From: an uncultured Pelagibacteraceae bacterium
GTDB lineage: Bacteria > Pseudomonadota > Alphaproteobacteria > Pelagibacterales > Pelagibacteraceae
DNA length: 64,000 nucleotides
NCBI GenBank assembly: GCA_902592675.1
Contig: CACJFJ010000002.1
Coordinates: forward strand, 62,001 to 126,000
Direction of reading: 5' to 3'
Shown here piece by piece: positions 24,994 to 34,491 of this stretch. The stretch's first letter is position 1; each line of letters begins with the position of its first letter. The position numbers and the translations under genes are program-made. The notes under the pieces were generated by a model that saw only the letters and a list, made by a program, of their open reading frames with translations, was not told the DNA's origin and did not search any database.

Positions 24994-26253
24994 ATGAGTG
25001 ATACATTATCAAAATTAGAAAAAAGAACTGCTTACACTTTAGTTTTACCTGCAGTTTTATTAGTTTTTGCCATTGTATTATTTCCTATATTTGCAAATGT
25101 TTGGATCAGTTTTAAAGAAATTGAATTAAAAGATATTAGAATTCCAGAACCTAGAGCAAAGAAAATTGTTAAATCAATTTCAGAAAATCAATCAGAATTA
25201 AAGATTATTTATAAATTACGAAATAGTTCTTTAATTCAAGAAATAAGAAATGTTCAATTTCAAGATAAATTTCCATCAAATGTTTCACCAGTAAATTTAG
25301 ATTCAAGATGTAATTTTCAATCTAAAAAAGTTGTTTGCAATTTTGGAAATTGGCAGGCAAAATATAGGGAAAATTTTGAGATAACTATACAGAATAAAAA
25401 TGGTGAAATAATTGATAAAAAAATAATTGAAACTCAAAAACCAATTTTAAGTGGGAAAGCAGATAACCCACTACTTACTACAAATTTTACTTTAGAAAAT
25501 TTTAAAAAAGTTTTTTATGAAAACAATTTTGTTGAATTACTTTTAACGACATTTTACTTCACTTTTTTTGGTACAATTGGTGCTATTATCTTTGGAATTT
25601 TAGCAGCACAATTAGTTAATCAAAATATTCAAGGTCGAACATACATGCGAGGTATTCTACTTTTCCCTTATGTAGGCCCTGTAGTTGCTTTAGCTTATAC
25701 TTGGACGTTATTACTGGATCCAAATAGTGGAACTTTAAACGCATTATTGGTTAATTTTAATATCATAGAGCAACCAATAAATTTATTAGGCCAAAAATAC
25801 ATAACCATGAGTATTTTAGGATTTGAATTTAAATTAAGGTTGGCTTTAACCACAGTTATCTTTTTTGAAATTTGGCGCTATTTCCCACTCGCTTTTTTAT
25901 TTATTTTAGCAAGATTACAAGCAATACCGCAGAGTTTGTATGAAGCAGCAGATGTGGATGGAGCAAGCCCAATCCAAAAATTTATCCATATTACTCTTCC
26001 TCAAATTACAGCAATAATTTCAATTTTATTTATGATTAGATTTATTTGGAACTTTAATAAATTTGAGGATATCTTTTTATTAACAGGTGGCGCATCAGGA
26101 ACAAGAACATTGCCTATTAATGTTTACCAACAAGGGTTTGCGGTATCAGATATTGGGATGGGCTCTGCTGTTTCAATAGTCATTGTAATGTTACTTCTTA
26201 GTTTTATGGTTATTTATTTTAGATTAATTGGAAAGAGGGCTAATGAGGTTTAA
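24994..26253 (+). CDS. Sugar ABC permease (MalF/UgpA type) with DUF11-like periplasmic insert
   Basis: The 419-residue protein has its first membrane helix at about 15-40 and the remaining helices from about 180, with the EAA loop EAADVDGASPIQKFIHITLP near 315 that contacts the ATPase. Between helices 1 and 2 lies an insert (about 50-160) absent from most UgpA-type permeases. Its pattern Y-x-L-x-N near 73-77, NVxFxDKFP near 86-94, C106, then VVCNFGNW with C115 and a terminal ITIQNKNG strand resembles the DUF11 beta-sandwich, with a possible disulfide. Topology puts it in the periplasm, where it could dock the binding protein as the MalF P2 loop does. It overlaps the next gene by 11 bases. Confidence 0.88.
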   Translation: MSDTLSKLEKRTAYTLVLPAVLLVFAIVLFPIFANVWISFKEIELKDIRIPEPRAKKIVKSISENQSELKIIYKLRNSSLIQEIRNVQFQDKFPSNVSPVNLDSRCNFQSKKVVCNFGNWQAKYRENFEITIQNKNGEIIDKKIIETQKPILSGKADNPLLTTNFTLENFKKVFYENNFVELLLTTFYFTFFGTIGAIIFGILAAQLVNQNIQGRTYMRGILLFPYVGPVVALAYTWTLLLDPNSGTLNALLVNFNIIEQPINLLGQKYITMSILGFEFKLRLALTTVIFFEIWRYFPLAFLFILARLQAIPQSLYEAADVDGASPIQKFIHITLPQITAIISILFMIRFIWNFNKFEDIFLLTGGASGTRTLPINVYQQGFAVSDIGMGSAVSIVIVMLLLSFMVIYFRLIGKRANEV

Positions 26254-27436
26254 GTCTCTTGGAATATTTTTGATCATTTCATCTTTTTTTCTGACATGTA
26301 TTTTATCAATTTGGAAGATAATGGCTACACTACAAGGTTTAAGTTTTACTTATTTAAACGTCACACCTGTTTTCTTAATTAGTATTCTGTTGACTTTTGC
26401 ATATGTTTTTATCGGCAATAAAATTAATCACTTAATTAAGATTTTTTTATTATCATTAATATTTTCAATTTTATATTTTTATTTAAATGAGACATCTCCG
26501 TGCTGGTATCTATTTGGAGTTTTCTTAATTACTTTATTTTTTACGAATAAACTCAAAAAATATAATATGCAATCTTTAAAAGAAGATTTTATATCTGAAA
26601 AAATTATTTTTGATTTTATTACCTTATTTGGCATTGTTTTCTTTGCGTTTGTAATCTTATTCCCATTTTACATTATGTTGGTTACTAGTTTTAAGACTCA
26701 GATCGCTTTATTAGTTAATCCTTTAGATTTTAGTTTAGATTTTACGAAAAGCTTGACCGAGTTATTTAAATCTTATTTTGTTATCTTTGAAACTTATAAT
26801 TTTGGTAGATATATTCTTATAAGCTCAGCTGTTTCAATTGGAACTGTTATCGTAACATTATTATTTGCAATCCCTGCAGCGTATACTGTTGCTAGATTAA
26901 ATTTCTTTGGCAAAAACTTTTTATCCACCTCGATTTTAATTATTTATATGTTTCCAGCTATAGTATTAGTGATCCCTTTATATACTGTGTTTAGTCAACT
27001 TGGCTTAAGAAACTCAATCTTTGGTTTATTAATTGTTTATACAGCTACAACTTTGCCTGTCGCTATTTATATGTTGCAAGGATATTTCAAAAGTATTCCA
27101 AAAGAAATTGAAGATGCAGGAATTATGGATGGTCAAAATTGGTTTGGTATAATTTTAAGAATTATAATTCCTTTAAGTTTGCCAGCCATTGCATCCGTTG
27201 CACTCTATGTTTTTATGATTGCTTGGAATGAATTCCTTTTTTCATTAATGTTTTTAGATAGTCCTAAATCCTTTACTTTATCAAGAGCCATTCAATATTT
27301 GAGTGGAGATGCAGAAACACCACGCCAATATTTGATGGCGGGATCTGTAATAGTTACATTGCCAGTACTATTTATATTCATTTATTTTGAAAAATATCTT
27401 GTTAGCGGTTTAACCGCTGGTAGTGTGAAAGAATAA
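26243..27436 (+). CDS. Sugar ABC permease (MalG/UgpE type) with extra N-terminal helices
   Basis: The ATG at 26243 follows AGAGGG and is preferred over a TTG at 26228. The last about 275 residues are a normal MalG-type permease: FPFYIMLVTSFKT near 145, AIPAAYTVARLNFFGK near 215 and the EAA loop EIEDAGIMDGQNWFGIILRIIIPL near 295. The first about 115 residues add roughly four hydrophobic helices that MalG lacks, making it about 397 residues instead of 280-300. The pair of enlarged permeases is thus a feature of this transporter. The gene ends the plus-strand unit; tRNA-Leu follows 66 bases later. Confidence 0.88.
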   Translation: MRFKSLGIFLIISSFFLTCILSIWKIMATLQGLSFTYLNVTPVFLISILLTFAYVFIGNKINHLIKIFLLSLIFSILYFYLNETSPCWYLFGVFLITLFFTNKLKKYNMQSLKEDFISEKIIFDFITLFGIVFFAFVILFPFYIMLVTSFKTQIALLVNPLDFSLDFTKSLTELFKSYFVIFETYNFGRYILISSAVSIGTVIVTLLFAIPAAYTVARLNFFGKNFLSTSILIIYMFPAIVLVIPLYTVFSQLGLRNSIFGLLIVYTATTLPVAIYMLQGYFKSIPKEIEDAGIMDGQNWFGIILRIIIPLSLPAIASVALYVFMIAWNEFLFSLMFLDSPKSFTLSRAIQYLSGDAETPRQYLMAGSVIVTLPVLFIFIYFEKYLVSGLTAGSVKE

Positions 27437-27502
27437 AAAAATTTACTTATTCATCTTGTTCAATTATAAATATTGGCTTAAACACTCATGAAAATAATTC
27501 AT

Positions 27503-27588
27503 GCCCTCGTGGTGAAATTGGTAGACACAAAGGACTTAAAATCCTTGCCGCTTGCGGAGTGCCAGTTCGAGTCTGGCCGAGGGCACCA
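27503..27588 (+). tRNA. tRNA-Leu (anticodon TAA)
   Basis: The acceptor arms GCCCTCG (27503-27509) and CGAGGGC (27578-27584) pair perfectly, followed by discriminator A and an encoded CCA. The anticodon stem AAGGA/TCCTT encloses CTTAAAA with anticodon TAA at 27537-27539. GGTTCGA-type T-loop (GTTCGAG) and a long variable arm (class II) confirm a leucine tRNA. Confidence 0.97.
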
Positions 27589-27614
27589 TAATTCTACTTT
27601 GAAATTTAAATTTT

Positions 27615-28394
27615 ATGCCATTTAAAGATAAACTTCATATTATATCAGATAAAAATAAAAGATCGATTAAGATTAAATCTGTTTTAATAAAGAAATTTAA
27701 AATTAAAAATCAAATTAATTCTAGAAAAATTATTGTCATAGGTGGTGATGGTTTTATGTTACAGACACTTAAGAAATATAAAAATTCAGGAAAATTTTTT
27801 TACGGTATTAATTCCGGTAATTATGGTTTTTTAATGAATAAATTTGCTATAAAGAATTTTAAAAAAAATTTTGAAAAATCGAAAATGATAACAATCAGAC
27901 CATTAAAAATGATTGTTAAAAATATCAAAAATCAAATTAAAGAATATTTAGCTATCAATGAGGTATCAATATTGAGACAAAGTCGTCAGGCAGCATCTTT
28001 AATGATAAAGACGGGTAAAAAACAAGTTATCAAAAATTTAGTTTCGGATGGTGTTCTTGTCTCAACACCAGCTGGTAGCACAGCTTATAATTTTTCCGTA
28101 CATGGACCAATATTAAGTTTAAATTCAAAAAAATTATCTATAGCTCCTATAAGTCCTTTTCGTCCACGCGGATGGAGGGGGAAGATAATAAGTGATAGAT
28201 CAAAAGTAACAATTAGAAATTTGAACCCTCTTAAAAGACCAATAAGTGCAGTAGCTGATAACATTGAAATTAGAAATGCAAAAAAAATTGTAATTTTTAC
28301 TGATGAAAGAACTAAATTTAATCTTTTATATAATCAAAATAGAAGTCTACAAAAAAAAATCAAGATAGAACAACTGAGAAAAGAAAGTAAATAA
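27615..28394 (+). CDS. nadK: NAD kinase
   Basis: The 259-residue protein has the GGDG motif (VIGGDGFMLQTL near 42) with the catalytic aspartate, INSGNYGFLMN near 75, the NE motif region (LAINEVSILR near 117) and the conserved STPAGSTAYNFS near 155. These are the hallmarks of bacterial NAD kinases, which phosphorylate NAD to NADP with ATP. It is slightly shorter than the usual 290 residues, as expected in a streamlined genome. It stands alone between tRNA-Leu (26 bases upstream) and the aap operon (175 bases downstream). Confidence 0.93.
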   Translation: MPFKDKLHIISDKNKRSIKIKSVLIKKFKIKNQINSRKIIVIGGDGFMLQTLKKYKNSGKFFYGINSGNYGFLMNKFAIKNFKKNFEKSKMITIRPLKMIVKNIKNQIKEYLAINEVSILRQSRQAASLMIKTGKKQVIKNLVSDGVLVSTPAGSTAYNFSVHGPILSLNSKKLSIAPISPFRPRGWRGKIISDRSKVTIRNLNPLKRPISAVADNIEIRNAKKIVIFTDERTKFNLLYNQNRSLQKKIKIEQLRKESK

Positions 28395-28416
28395 AGTTTT
28401 AATAAATAACTTTTCA

Positions 28417-28449
28417 GCCTAAATATTAGTTAAAAATAGCCTAAATATA
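28417..28449 (+). repeat. Direct repeat upstream of aapJ
   Basis: AGCCTAAATAT occurs at 28417-28427 and again at 28439-28449, 22 bases apart (two helical turns), about 120-150 bases before the aapJ start. It may be a tandem regulator site for the amino-acid transporter operon; no known motif is recognised. Confidence 0.45.
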
Positions 28450-28510
28450 TTGTTTTATTGAGCTAATTTTGTTCTTGAAGAGGTTTTTTTAACGTGGTTA
28501 AATTATAAAT

Positions 28511-28548
28511 ATTCAAAACTTAGTTTTGAATTATTTGTTAACAAATAA
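28511..28548 (+). promoter_or_regulatory. Two adjacent inverted repeats in the aapJ leader
   Basis: ATTCAAAAC/GTTTTGAAT (28511-28519 and 28523-28531, loop TTA) is followed at once by a perfect 18-base palindrome (28531-28548, half TTATTTGTT). They end 21 bases before the aapJ ATG. They could be an operator or a stabilising 5' mRNA structure; AT-only palindromes also arise by chance here. Confidence 0.35.
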
Positions 28549-28569
28549 ATAATAACAGAAGGAAGAATA

Positions 28570-29610
28570 ATGTTTAAATACTTAAAACAATTAACTTCTT
28601 TAGTTGCTATGGTAGCTGTGTTGTTTACTTTTACAACAGAGACTATGGCTGCTAAAAAATCTAAAACACTTAAAAACACTCAAAAAAAGGGTTTTGTAAG
28701 ATGTGGAGTATCTCAAGGTCTTCCAGGATTTTCTAATGCTGATGCTGCAGGAAATTGGACTGGTGTTGACGTTGATGTATGTAGAGCGGTAGCTGCTGCA
28801 GTTCTAGGTGATGCAAACAAGGTTAAGTTTACACCACTAAGTGCTAAAGAAAGATTTACAGCTTTGACATCTGGTGAGATTGATATCTTATCAAGAAACA
28901 CAACTTGGACTCTTTCTAGAGATGCTGATATTGGACTTACTTTCGTTGGAGTAAATTTCTACGATGGTCAAGGTTTCATGGTTAGAAAAAGTTCTGGTAT
29001 CACTTCAGTAAATCAATTCAAAAATGGTATCTCAGCTTGTACAAACATTGGTACAACTACTGAGTTGAATATGAGAGATTTCTTTAATTCTAAAGGAATT
29101 TCTTATGAGCCAGTAGCTTTTGAAAAAGCAGACGAGGTTGTTGCTGCTTATGATTCTGGAAGATGTGATACGTATACAACTGATAAATCTGGTTTAGCTG
29201 CTCAAAGAACTAAAATGAGCAATCCAGATGAACACATTGTATTACCTGAAACAATTTCTAAAGAGCCATTAGGTCCAGTTGTTAGACAAGGTGATTCAGT
29301 ATGGGAAGATATCGTAAGATGGTCTTTAAATGCTATGATTGAAGCTGAGGAATATGGAATCACTTCAGCAAATGCAGACTCAATGAAAACTTCAGAAAAT
29401 CCAGCTATTAAGAGATTGGTTGGTGCTGAAGGTGAATTAGGTGCTGCTTTTGGTCTTGATAACGAATGGAGTTTAAGAATTATCAAGCAAGTTGGAAACT
29501 ACGGTGAAAGCTATAAGAGAAATATCGCTGACACTGGTATTTTACCTGACAGAGGTCCAAATCAATTATGGACAAAAGGCGGAATACTTTACGTTCCACC
29601 TGCAAGATAA
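28570..29610 (+). CDS. aapJ: General L-amino acid ABC transporter binding protein
   Basis: The 346-residue protein has a signal peptide (hydrophobic core LTSLVAMVAVLFTFTT, cut after TMA) and the AapJ/YhdW pattern: KGFVRCGVSQGLPGFSN near 40, GVDVDVCRAVAAAVLG near 65, LSRNTTWTLSRD near 112 with DIGLTFVGVNFYDGQGFMV, and LWTKGGILYVPP at the C-terminus. The family binds a wide range of L-amino acids; in SAR11 it is one of the most abundant proteins. The ribosome site GGAAG sits 7 bases before the ATG. Codon use is richer in GC than its neighbours, as expected for high expression. A strong hairpin follows before aapQ. Confidence 0.95.
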   Translation: MFKYLKQLTSLVAMVAVLFTFTTETMAAKKSKTLKNTQKKGFVRCGVSQGLPGFSNADAAGNWTGVDVDVCRAVAAAVLGDANKVKFTPLSAKERFTALTSGEIDILSRNTTWTLSRDADIGLTFVGVNFYDGQGFMVRKSSGITSVNQFKNGISACTNIGTTTELNMRDFFNSKGISYEPVAFEKADEVVAAYDSGRCDTYTTDKSGLAAQRTKMSNPDEHIVLPETISKEPLGPVVRQGDSVWEDIVRWSLNAMIEAEEYGITSANADSMKTSENPAIKRLVGAEGELGAAFGLDNEWSLRIIKQVGNYGESYKRNIADTGILPDRGPNQLWTKGGILYVPPAR

Positions 29611-29630
29611 TTGTAGTTTAAAACAATTTA

Positions 29631-29661
29631 AAAGGGCTAGATTTTTCTAGCCCTTTTTTTT
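29631..29661 (+). terminator. Hairpin with T-run after aapJ
   Basis: Arms AAAGGGCTAGA (29631-29641) and TCTAGCCCTTT (29646-29656) form eleven pairs with a TTTT loop, and T-residues continue to 29661. It lies 20 bases after aapJ and 24 bases before aapQ, and likely gives partial termination. Confidence 0.88.
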
Positions 29662-29684
29662 ATAAACCCATATATTATTCCATC

Positions 29685-30836
29685 GTGAATTTTAAATTAA
29701 AAGATTTAGGCCCCCAATTAATTACAGTAATTGCTGTAGTTCTTATTTTTGGTTTTTTTACCTACAACGCTCAAATCAATATGGAAAACAGAGGTATTGA
29801 TTTTGGTTATGGTTTTTTATCTCAAGAATCATCTTTTGATGTTCAGTTTTCTTTAATAGAGTATGATGGTTCTCACTCATATTTTAGAGCTTATTTAGTA
29901 GGTTTACTTAATACCATACTTGTTTCTGTTATTGGAATTATTATAGCAACAATAATTGGTGTTATAGTTGGAGTAGCAAGATTATCTCCAAATTATTTAA
30001 TAAATAAATTCGCAGCTTATTATGTAGAATTTTTTAGAAATATACCACTTCTTCTACAAATATTTTTTTGGTATTTTGCAGCATTGAGAGCTCTTCCATT
30101 GCCTCAAGATGCTGAAGCAATTTTTGGTGTATTTTTTTTAACAATAAAAGGTCTTTATGTTCCTGCTTTTATTTGGGAAAATTTTAATATCTTCTTTTAT
30201 TCAATAGTTGCCGCAGTAATTGCAATTATTGTAATTAGATTTCAGGCAAAAAAATTGCAAGAAACGCAGGGTAAACAAATTCCTGTTTTTTTAATTGCAA
30301 TTGGATTAATTTTAATTTTACCTCTTTTGAGTTTTTTAATCGGAGGTGTAAGTTTATCCTTTGAAATTCCTAAATTAAAACAATTGGCTGCTACTTCATT
30401 TGTTTATGATGGTGGGCTAAGTTTACCACCAGAATTAATTGCTTTAACTTTATCTCTATCACTTTATACAGCAACATTTATTGCTGAATGTGTTAGAGCA
30501 GGAATACAAGGAGTAGGAAAAGGTCAAAAAGAAGCTGCAGCTTCAATCGGATTGACACCTAATCAAGTTTTAAAACTAGTGATAATGCCACAAGCATTGA
30601 GAATTATAATTCCACCAACAACTAATCAATATTTAAACTTAACAAAAAATTCATCTTTAGCTGCAGCAATTGCATATCCAGATTTAGTTTTAGTTTTTGC
30701 TGGTACTGCATTGATGCAAACTGGTAAGGCAATCGAAATTGTTTCTATTACAATGTTTACATATTTAAGTTTGAGTATTTCAATTTCAATCTTAATGAAT
30801 TGGTATAACAAAAAAATTGCAATACAGGAAAAATAA
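29685..30836 (+). CDS. aapQ: General L-amino acid ABC transporter permease
   Basis: The 383-residue protein starts at a GTG (29685). It has the HisMQ-type permease domain: LVGLLNTILVSVIGIIIATIIG near 85, EFFRNIPLLLQIFFWY near 120, and the C-terminal EAA loop GQKEAAASIGLTPNQVLKLVIMPQALRIIIPP near 280-310. The long insertion between these parts and the total length match AapQ rather than the 220-residue HisQ. It forms the membrane channel together with AapM, whose start overlaps its stop by one base. Confidence 0.93.
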   Translation: MNFKLKDLGPQLITVIAVVLIFGFFTYNAQINMENRGIDFGYGFLSQESSFDVQFSLIEYDGSHSYFRAYLVGLLNTILVSVIGIIIATIIGVIVGVARLSPNYLINKFAAYYVEFFRNIPLLLQIFFWYFAALRALPLPQDAEAIFGVFFLTIKGLYVPAFIWENFNIFFYSIVAAVIAIIVIRFQAKKLQETQGKQIPVFLIAIGLILILPLLSFLIGGVSLSFEIPKLKQLAATSFVYDGGLSLPPELIALTLSLSLYTATFIAECVRAGIQGVGKGQKEAAASIGLTPNQVLKLVIMPQALRIIIPPTTNQYLNLTKNSSLAAAIAYPDLVLVFAGTALMQTGKAIEIVSITMFTYLSLSISISILMNWYNKKIAIQEK

Positions 30837-32278
30837 TGACTAAAATAAATTTTTTAAAACCAGATAAAAATAATTTGAATACTTTTTTATATTTGGGTTC
30901 TTTTTTATTTTTCATCAGTATTTTTGATGTATTTTTAAACTCATTTTTTAAATTAAATATTGTAGGTTTTTTACCAAATTTTTTAAGCTTTTTAATGCCG
31001 TTAATATTAGGATTTATTGGTCTTTATTTTGTAAGAATTGAATATAGTGGAATTAAACAACTAGACCTTATTAATAAAAATATCAATACTAATAATTTTA
31101 ATGCCGTCTTATCATTATTAATAATTTTTGTAGTAATAAAATCTACCCCACCGGTTTTAAGCTGGTTTTTTATTGATGCTAGTTTTGCAGGTGATAGTAA
31201 AGATGTTTGTTCAGGTTCTGGTGCTTGCTGGACTTATATTAAAGTTTGGATGAGAAGATTTATGTATGGAATGTATCCCAACGCTGAACAGTGGAGAATT
31301 AATCTTTCATTCATAGCTTTGGCACTACTTGGTTCAGTTGGATTTTTTGCAACCGATAGATTCAAAAAATATTTAACACTTTATTATGTCGTAATTTATC
31401 CTTTAATAGCGTTTTTATTTATATTTTTCTTTATTTCTGGTGGCCCAGTTTTTTTTGATTTTTCGTATGGAATCATAGCTGCAATTTTATCAATTATTCT
31501 TGGTTTTTTTATTCCAAGCAAATTTAGGTTTTATTATTTTTTGATAGTTCCAATTGTTCTTTATATAGCATTGAAATATTTTCTCTTTTTCGAGGAAACA
31601 ATAGAATTAGGAAAGTTAGATGGTTTGAATTGGGTAGAAACTGGTGCTTGGGGCGGATTATCATTAACTTTTATAATTTCTTTTTTCTGTTTAATATTCT
31701 GTTTTCCAATAGGAATGGCTTTTGCTTTAGGTAGAAGATCAGAATTCCCTCTAATTAGATACATTTCAATTGGTTTTATTGAATTTTGGAGAGGTGTTCC
31801 ATTGATTACTGTTTTATTTATGTCCGCTGTGATGTTTCCGATGTTTTTACCAGCAGATTTTTTTATAGATAAATTAGTGAGATGTATAATTGCCATATCA
31901 TTATTTGAAGCTGCGTATGTTGCTGAAGTAATAAGAGGTGGTTTACAAGCACTTCCAAGAGGACAATACGAAGCTGCTAAGTCTTTAGGGATGGGGTATT
32001 GGAAAATGCATATATTTGTAATCTTACCACAGGCTTTAAAATTGGTAATTCCTGGTATAGCAAATACTTTTCTAGCTTTAGTAAAAGATACTCCGTTAAT
32101 TTTTGTTGTTGGTCTTTTAGAAATTGTTGGAATGTTGAATTTAGCTAAAACTAACCCAGAATGGTTGGGGTTTGCAATGGAAGGCTATGTTTTTGCTGCA
32201 ATAATTTTCTGGATTATTTGTTATGCAATGAGTAAATATAGTTATAATTTAGAGCAAAAATATAAAACCGATAGATAA
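30836..32278 (+). CDS. aapM: General L-amino acid ABC transporter permease, N-terminally extended
   Basis: The 480-residue protein carries the AapM C-terminal core: [24 protein letters not shown] near 275, [17 protein letters not shown] near 322 and the EAA loop [27 protein letters not shown] near 375-400. About 90-100 N-terminal residues with extra hydrophobic helices make it longer than the rhizobial AapM (about 384). A periplasmic loop with two cysteines ([13 protein letters not shown] near 125) sits between. It is flanked by aapQ (one-base overlap) and aapP (4 bases). Confidence 0.92.
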   Translation: MTKINFLKPDKNNLNTFLYLGSFLFFISIFDVFLNSFFKLNIVGFLPNFLSFLMPLILGFIGLYFVRIEYSGIKQLDLINKNINTNNFNAVLSLLIIFVVIKSTPPVLSWFFIDASFAGDSKDVCSGSGACWTYIKVWMRRFMYGMYPNAEQWRINLSFIALALLGSVGFFATDRFKKYLTLYYVVIYPLIAFLFIFFFISGGPVFFDFSYGIIAAILSIILGFFIPSKFRFYYFLIVPIVLYIALKYFLFFEETIELGKLDGLNWVETGAWGGLSLTFIISFFCLIFCFPIGMAFALGRRSEFPLIRYISIGFIEFWRGVPLITVLFMSAVMFPMFLPADFFIDKLVRCIIAISLFEAAYVAEVIRGGLQALPRGQYEAAKSLGMGYWKMHIFVILPQALKLVIPGIANTFLALVKDTPLIFVVGLLEIVGMLNLAKTNPEWLGFAMEGYVFAAIIFWIICYAMSKYSYNLEQKYKTDR

Positions 32279-32282
32279 AAAT

Positions 32283-33017
32283 ATGTCAGATAATATTATT
32301 CAAATTAATAACATGAATAAATGGTTTGGAGATTTTCAAGTTTTAAAAGAAATAAATCTTGAAGTAAAGCCTAAACAAAAAATTGTTGTATGTGGACCAT
32401 CAGGTTCAGGAAAGTCAACTTTGATAAGATGTATTAATAGATTGGAAGAACATCAAGAAGGAAATATAATTGTTGATGGAACAGAGTTAACAGAAGACAC
32501 TAAAAATATCGAGCAAATAAGAGCTGAAGTAGGAATGGTATTTCAGCAATTTAATTTATTTCCTCACTTGTCTATTTTAGATAATTGCACTCTAGCTCCA
32601 ATTTGGGTTAAGAAAATGCCTAAAAAAGATGCTGAAGAATTAGCTTTAAAACATTTAGAAAGAGTACAAATATTAGATCAGGCACAAAAATATCCAGGCC
32701 AATTATCTGGTGGACAACAACAAAGAGCAGCCATCGCTCGAGCCCTATGTATGGAGCCAAAAATAATGCTTTTTGATGAACCAACCTCTGCTCTGGATCC
32801 AGAAATGATCAAAGAAGTTTTAGATGTAATGGTAAATTTAGCAAAACAAGGGATGACAATGATAGTGGTTACCCATGAGATGGGTTTTGCCAAGGAAGTA
32901 GCCGATCAAATGATTTTTATGGATGAAGGAATGATAGTAGAAAAAGCTGATACAAAGGAATTTTTTGCAAATCCAAAGAGTGATAGAACCAAACTTTTTT
33001 TAAGCCAGATACTATAA
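32283..33017 (+). CDS. aapP: General L-amino acid ABC transporter ATP-binding protein
   Basis: The 244-residue ATPase has Walker [10 protein letters not shown] near 40, the Q-loop [10 protein letters not shown] near 87, signature [15 protein letters not shown] near 143, Walker [15 protein letters not shown] near 163 and the H-loop VTHEMGF near 199. This is the PAAT (polar amino acid) subfamily. Order aapJ-Q-M-P and spacing complete a standard general amino-acid importer at the inner membrane. Confidence 0.95.
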   Translation: MSDNIIQINNMNKWFGDFQVLKEINLEVKPKQKIVVCGPSGSGKSTLIRCINRLEEHQEGNIIVDGTELTEDTKNIEQIRAEVGMVFQQFNLFPHLSILDNCTLAPIWVKKMPKKDAEELALKHLERVQILDQAQKYPGQLSGGQQQRAAIARALCMEPKIMLFDEPTSALDPEMIKEVLDVMVNLAKQGMTMIVVTHEMGFAKEVADQMIFMDEGMIVEKADTKEFFANPKSDRTKLFLSQIL

Positions 33018-33179
33018 TCAATATCAATTACAAGAAATTTTTCTTAAATTAAAGCATAAGTAATGCTTGACAATGTTTTCGTAAATCACAGTTTTCCCTA
33101 AAAAATAAAAAAAAATATAGTTGCAGTAGGTATTAAAAACTTGTTGAATAAGTCTTTAAAAAAATTAAGAGGGGTCTTA

Positions 33180-33548
33180 ATGGAAGATAATTTTAATAAG
33201 CACTTGGGCAATAAGCTCAAGATTAGAAGATTGGCCTTAGGTTTGACACAAACTAAAGTAGCGAAAGCAATAAATGTTACATTTCAGCAAATACAAAAGT
33301 ATGAAAAAGGTACTAACGGTGTAAGTTCGATAAGATTACTTCAACTTTCAAATTATTTAAAAGTACCTATAAATTATTTTTTTGAGGATTTTTCTGAATA
33401 TTTAGTCAATCTTGAAAAATCTCAAGAAGGTCATTTAAATGTGAATTATAATTTTTTAGTAAAATTATATTCAGAATTAAATGCTGATCAAAAACTTAAA
33501 TTTAATAAATCATTACAGTTAACTAGCAATATTTCTAAAGTAGGTTAG
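33180..33548 (+). CDS. XRE-family transcriptional regulator, PraR-like
   Basis: The ATG at 33180 follows AGAGGGG (33168-33174); the TTG at 33141 is rejected for lack of such a site. The 122-residue protein has an N-terminal Cro/CI helix-turn-helix (KLKIRRLALGLTQTKVAKAI, then FQQIQKYEKGTNGVSS) at about 12-65, followed by VPINYFFED and a short acidic or helical tail. The FQQIQKYEKG element is the mark of a widely conserved alphaproteobacterial group that includes rhizobial PraR. It is a stand-alone gene between aapP and fkbM; its targets cannot be told from the window. Confidence 0.88.
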   Translation: MEDNFNKHLGNKLKIRRLALGLTQTKVAKAINVTFQQIQKYEKGTNGVSSIRLLQLSNYLKVPINYFFEDFSEYLVNLEKSQEGHLNVNYNFLVKLYSELNADQKLKFNKSLQLTSNISKVG

Positions 33549-33610
33549 CACTTAATAAAATTTAAGTTTAAAGTTTTAAATTAATTAGAATTATTTATTA
33601 TAATTCTATT

Positions 33611-34480
33611 ATGAACTTATTTTCTAAATTTATTAATGTATTAAAAGAAGAGGGATTTATTTCATCAATTGAAAGATTTTCTAATTACATCATACGAAAT
33701 TCATTTTTAAATAATTTTCTTAATAAAGATATAAAAAATGCAAAACTTATAAATCAGCTTGAATTATTAAAAATTTATAAAACAGACTTAACTTTAGAAA
33801 GAATTGGGCCAAAGAATGATGGAGGATATATATTACCAAATAATTTAAATAATATCGATTTTTGTATATCGCCTGGAGTTGCAGCAAGCTTTGAATTTGA
33901 AAGAAAATTAAAAAAAGAGTGGAATATCGACTCAATTTTGATCGATGGGACTTTAGAAAAATCTTTAGAAGAAAAAATTGAAAAATTAAATGAATTTAAA
34001 TTTATAAAAAAAAATTTATCAACTAAAAATACAAAAAATCAAATCTCTTTAGACTATCTTCTGAAATCTTTGGAAAATAAAAAACTTATTTTACAAATGG
34101 ATATCGAGGGTTTTGAGTACGAAATTTTATCTAATATTAAAGAAAAAAACTTAAATAGATTTGATCATATTGTCATTGAGTTTCATGATTTTTCCAGAAT
34201 AAAAAAAGGAATATTTAATAGGAAGTTTTTTAAAATTATTCGCAAATTAAATAAATATTTCACTTTGGTACATATTCATCCAAATAATTGTTGTGAAGTA
34301 TTTGAAATAAATTCTATCCAAGTACCTAATGTTTTTGAGGTGACATTTGTAAATAATTCTCTTGTAAAATATAAAAAAATAGAAAAAATAGAAATTCCAC
34401 ACCCAGAAGACTCTCCTAATCTTGCTTATAAAAGTGAAATATTATTAGATGAATTTTTCTATAATGGAAAAATTCATTGA
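33611..34480 (+). CDS. FkbM-family methyltransferase-like protein
   Basis: The 289-residue protein has the pattern of FkbM-type SAM-dependent methyltransferases: LERIGPKNDGGYILPNN near 64, CISPGVAASFEFERKL near 88 where motif I would lie, ILIDGTLE near 113, and the conserved LILQMDIEGFEYEIL near 157-171 followed by HIVIEFHDF. The motif I glycine pattern is degenerate (no GxGxG), so the methyl-donor site is uncertain. Many such proteins modify surface glycans or lipids. It is flanked by the regulator gene and by two tRNA genes on the opposite strand. Confidence 0.75.
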   Translation: MNLFSKFINVLKEEGFISSIERFSNYIIRNSFLNNFLNKDIKNAKLINQLELLKIYKTDLTLERIGPKNDGGYILPNNLNNIDFCISPGVAASFEFERKLKKEWNIDSILIDGTLEKSLEEKIEKLNEFKFIKKNLSTKNTKNQISLDYLLKSLENKKLILQMDIEGFEYEILSNIKEKNLNRFDHIVIEFHDFSRIKKGIFNRKFFKIIRKLNKYFTLVHIHPNNCCEVFEINSIQVPNVFEVTFVNNSLVKYKKIEKIEIPHPEDSPNLAYKSEILLDEFFYNGKIH

Positions 34481-34491
34481 TATAAGACTAA

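Noticed and set aside
33067-33095. TTGACA as a promoter of the PraR-like regulator
   Set aside because: A perfect -35 hexamer is present at 33067-33072, but no acceptable -10 lies 16-18 bases downstream.
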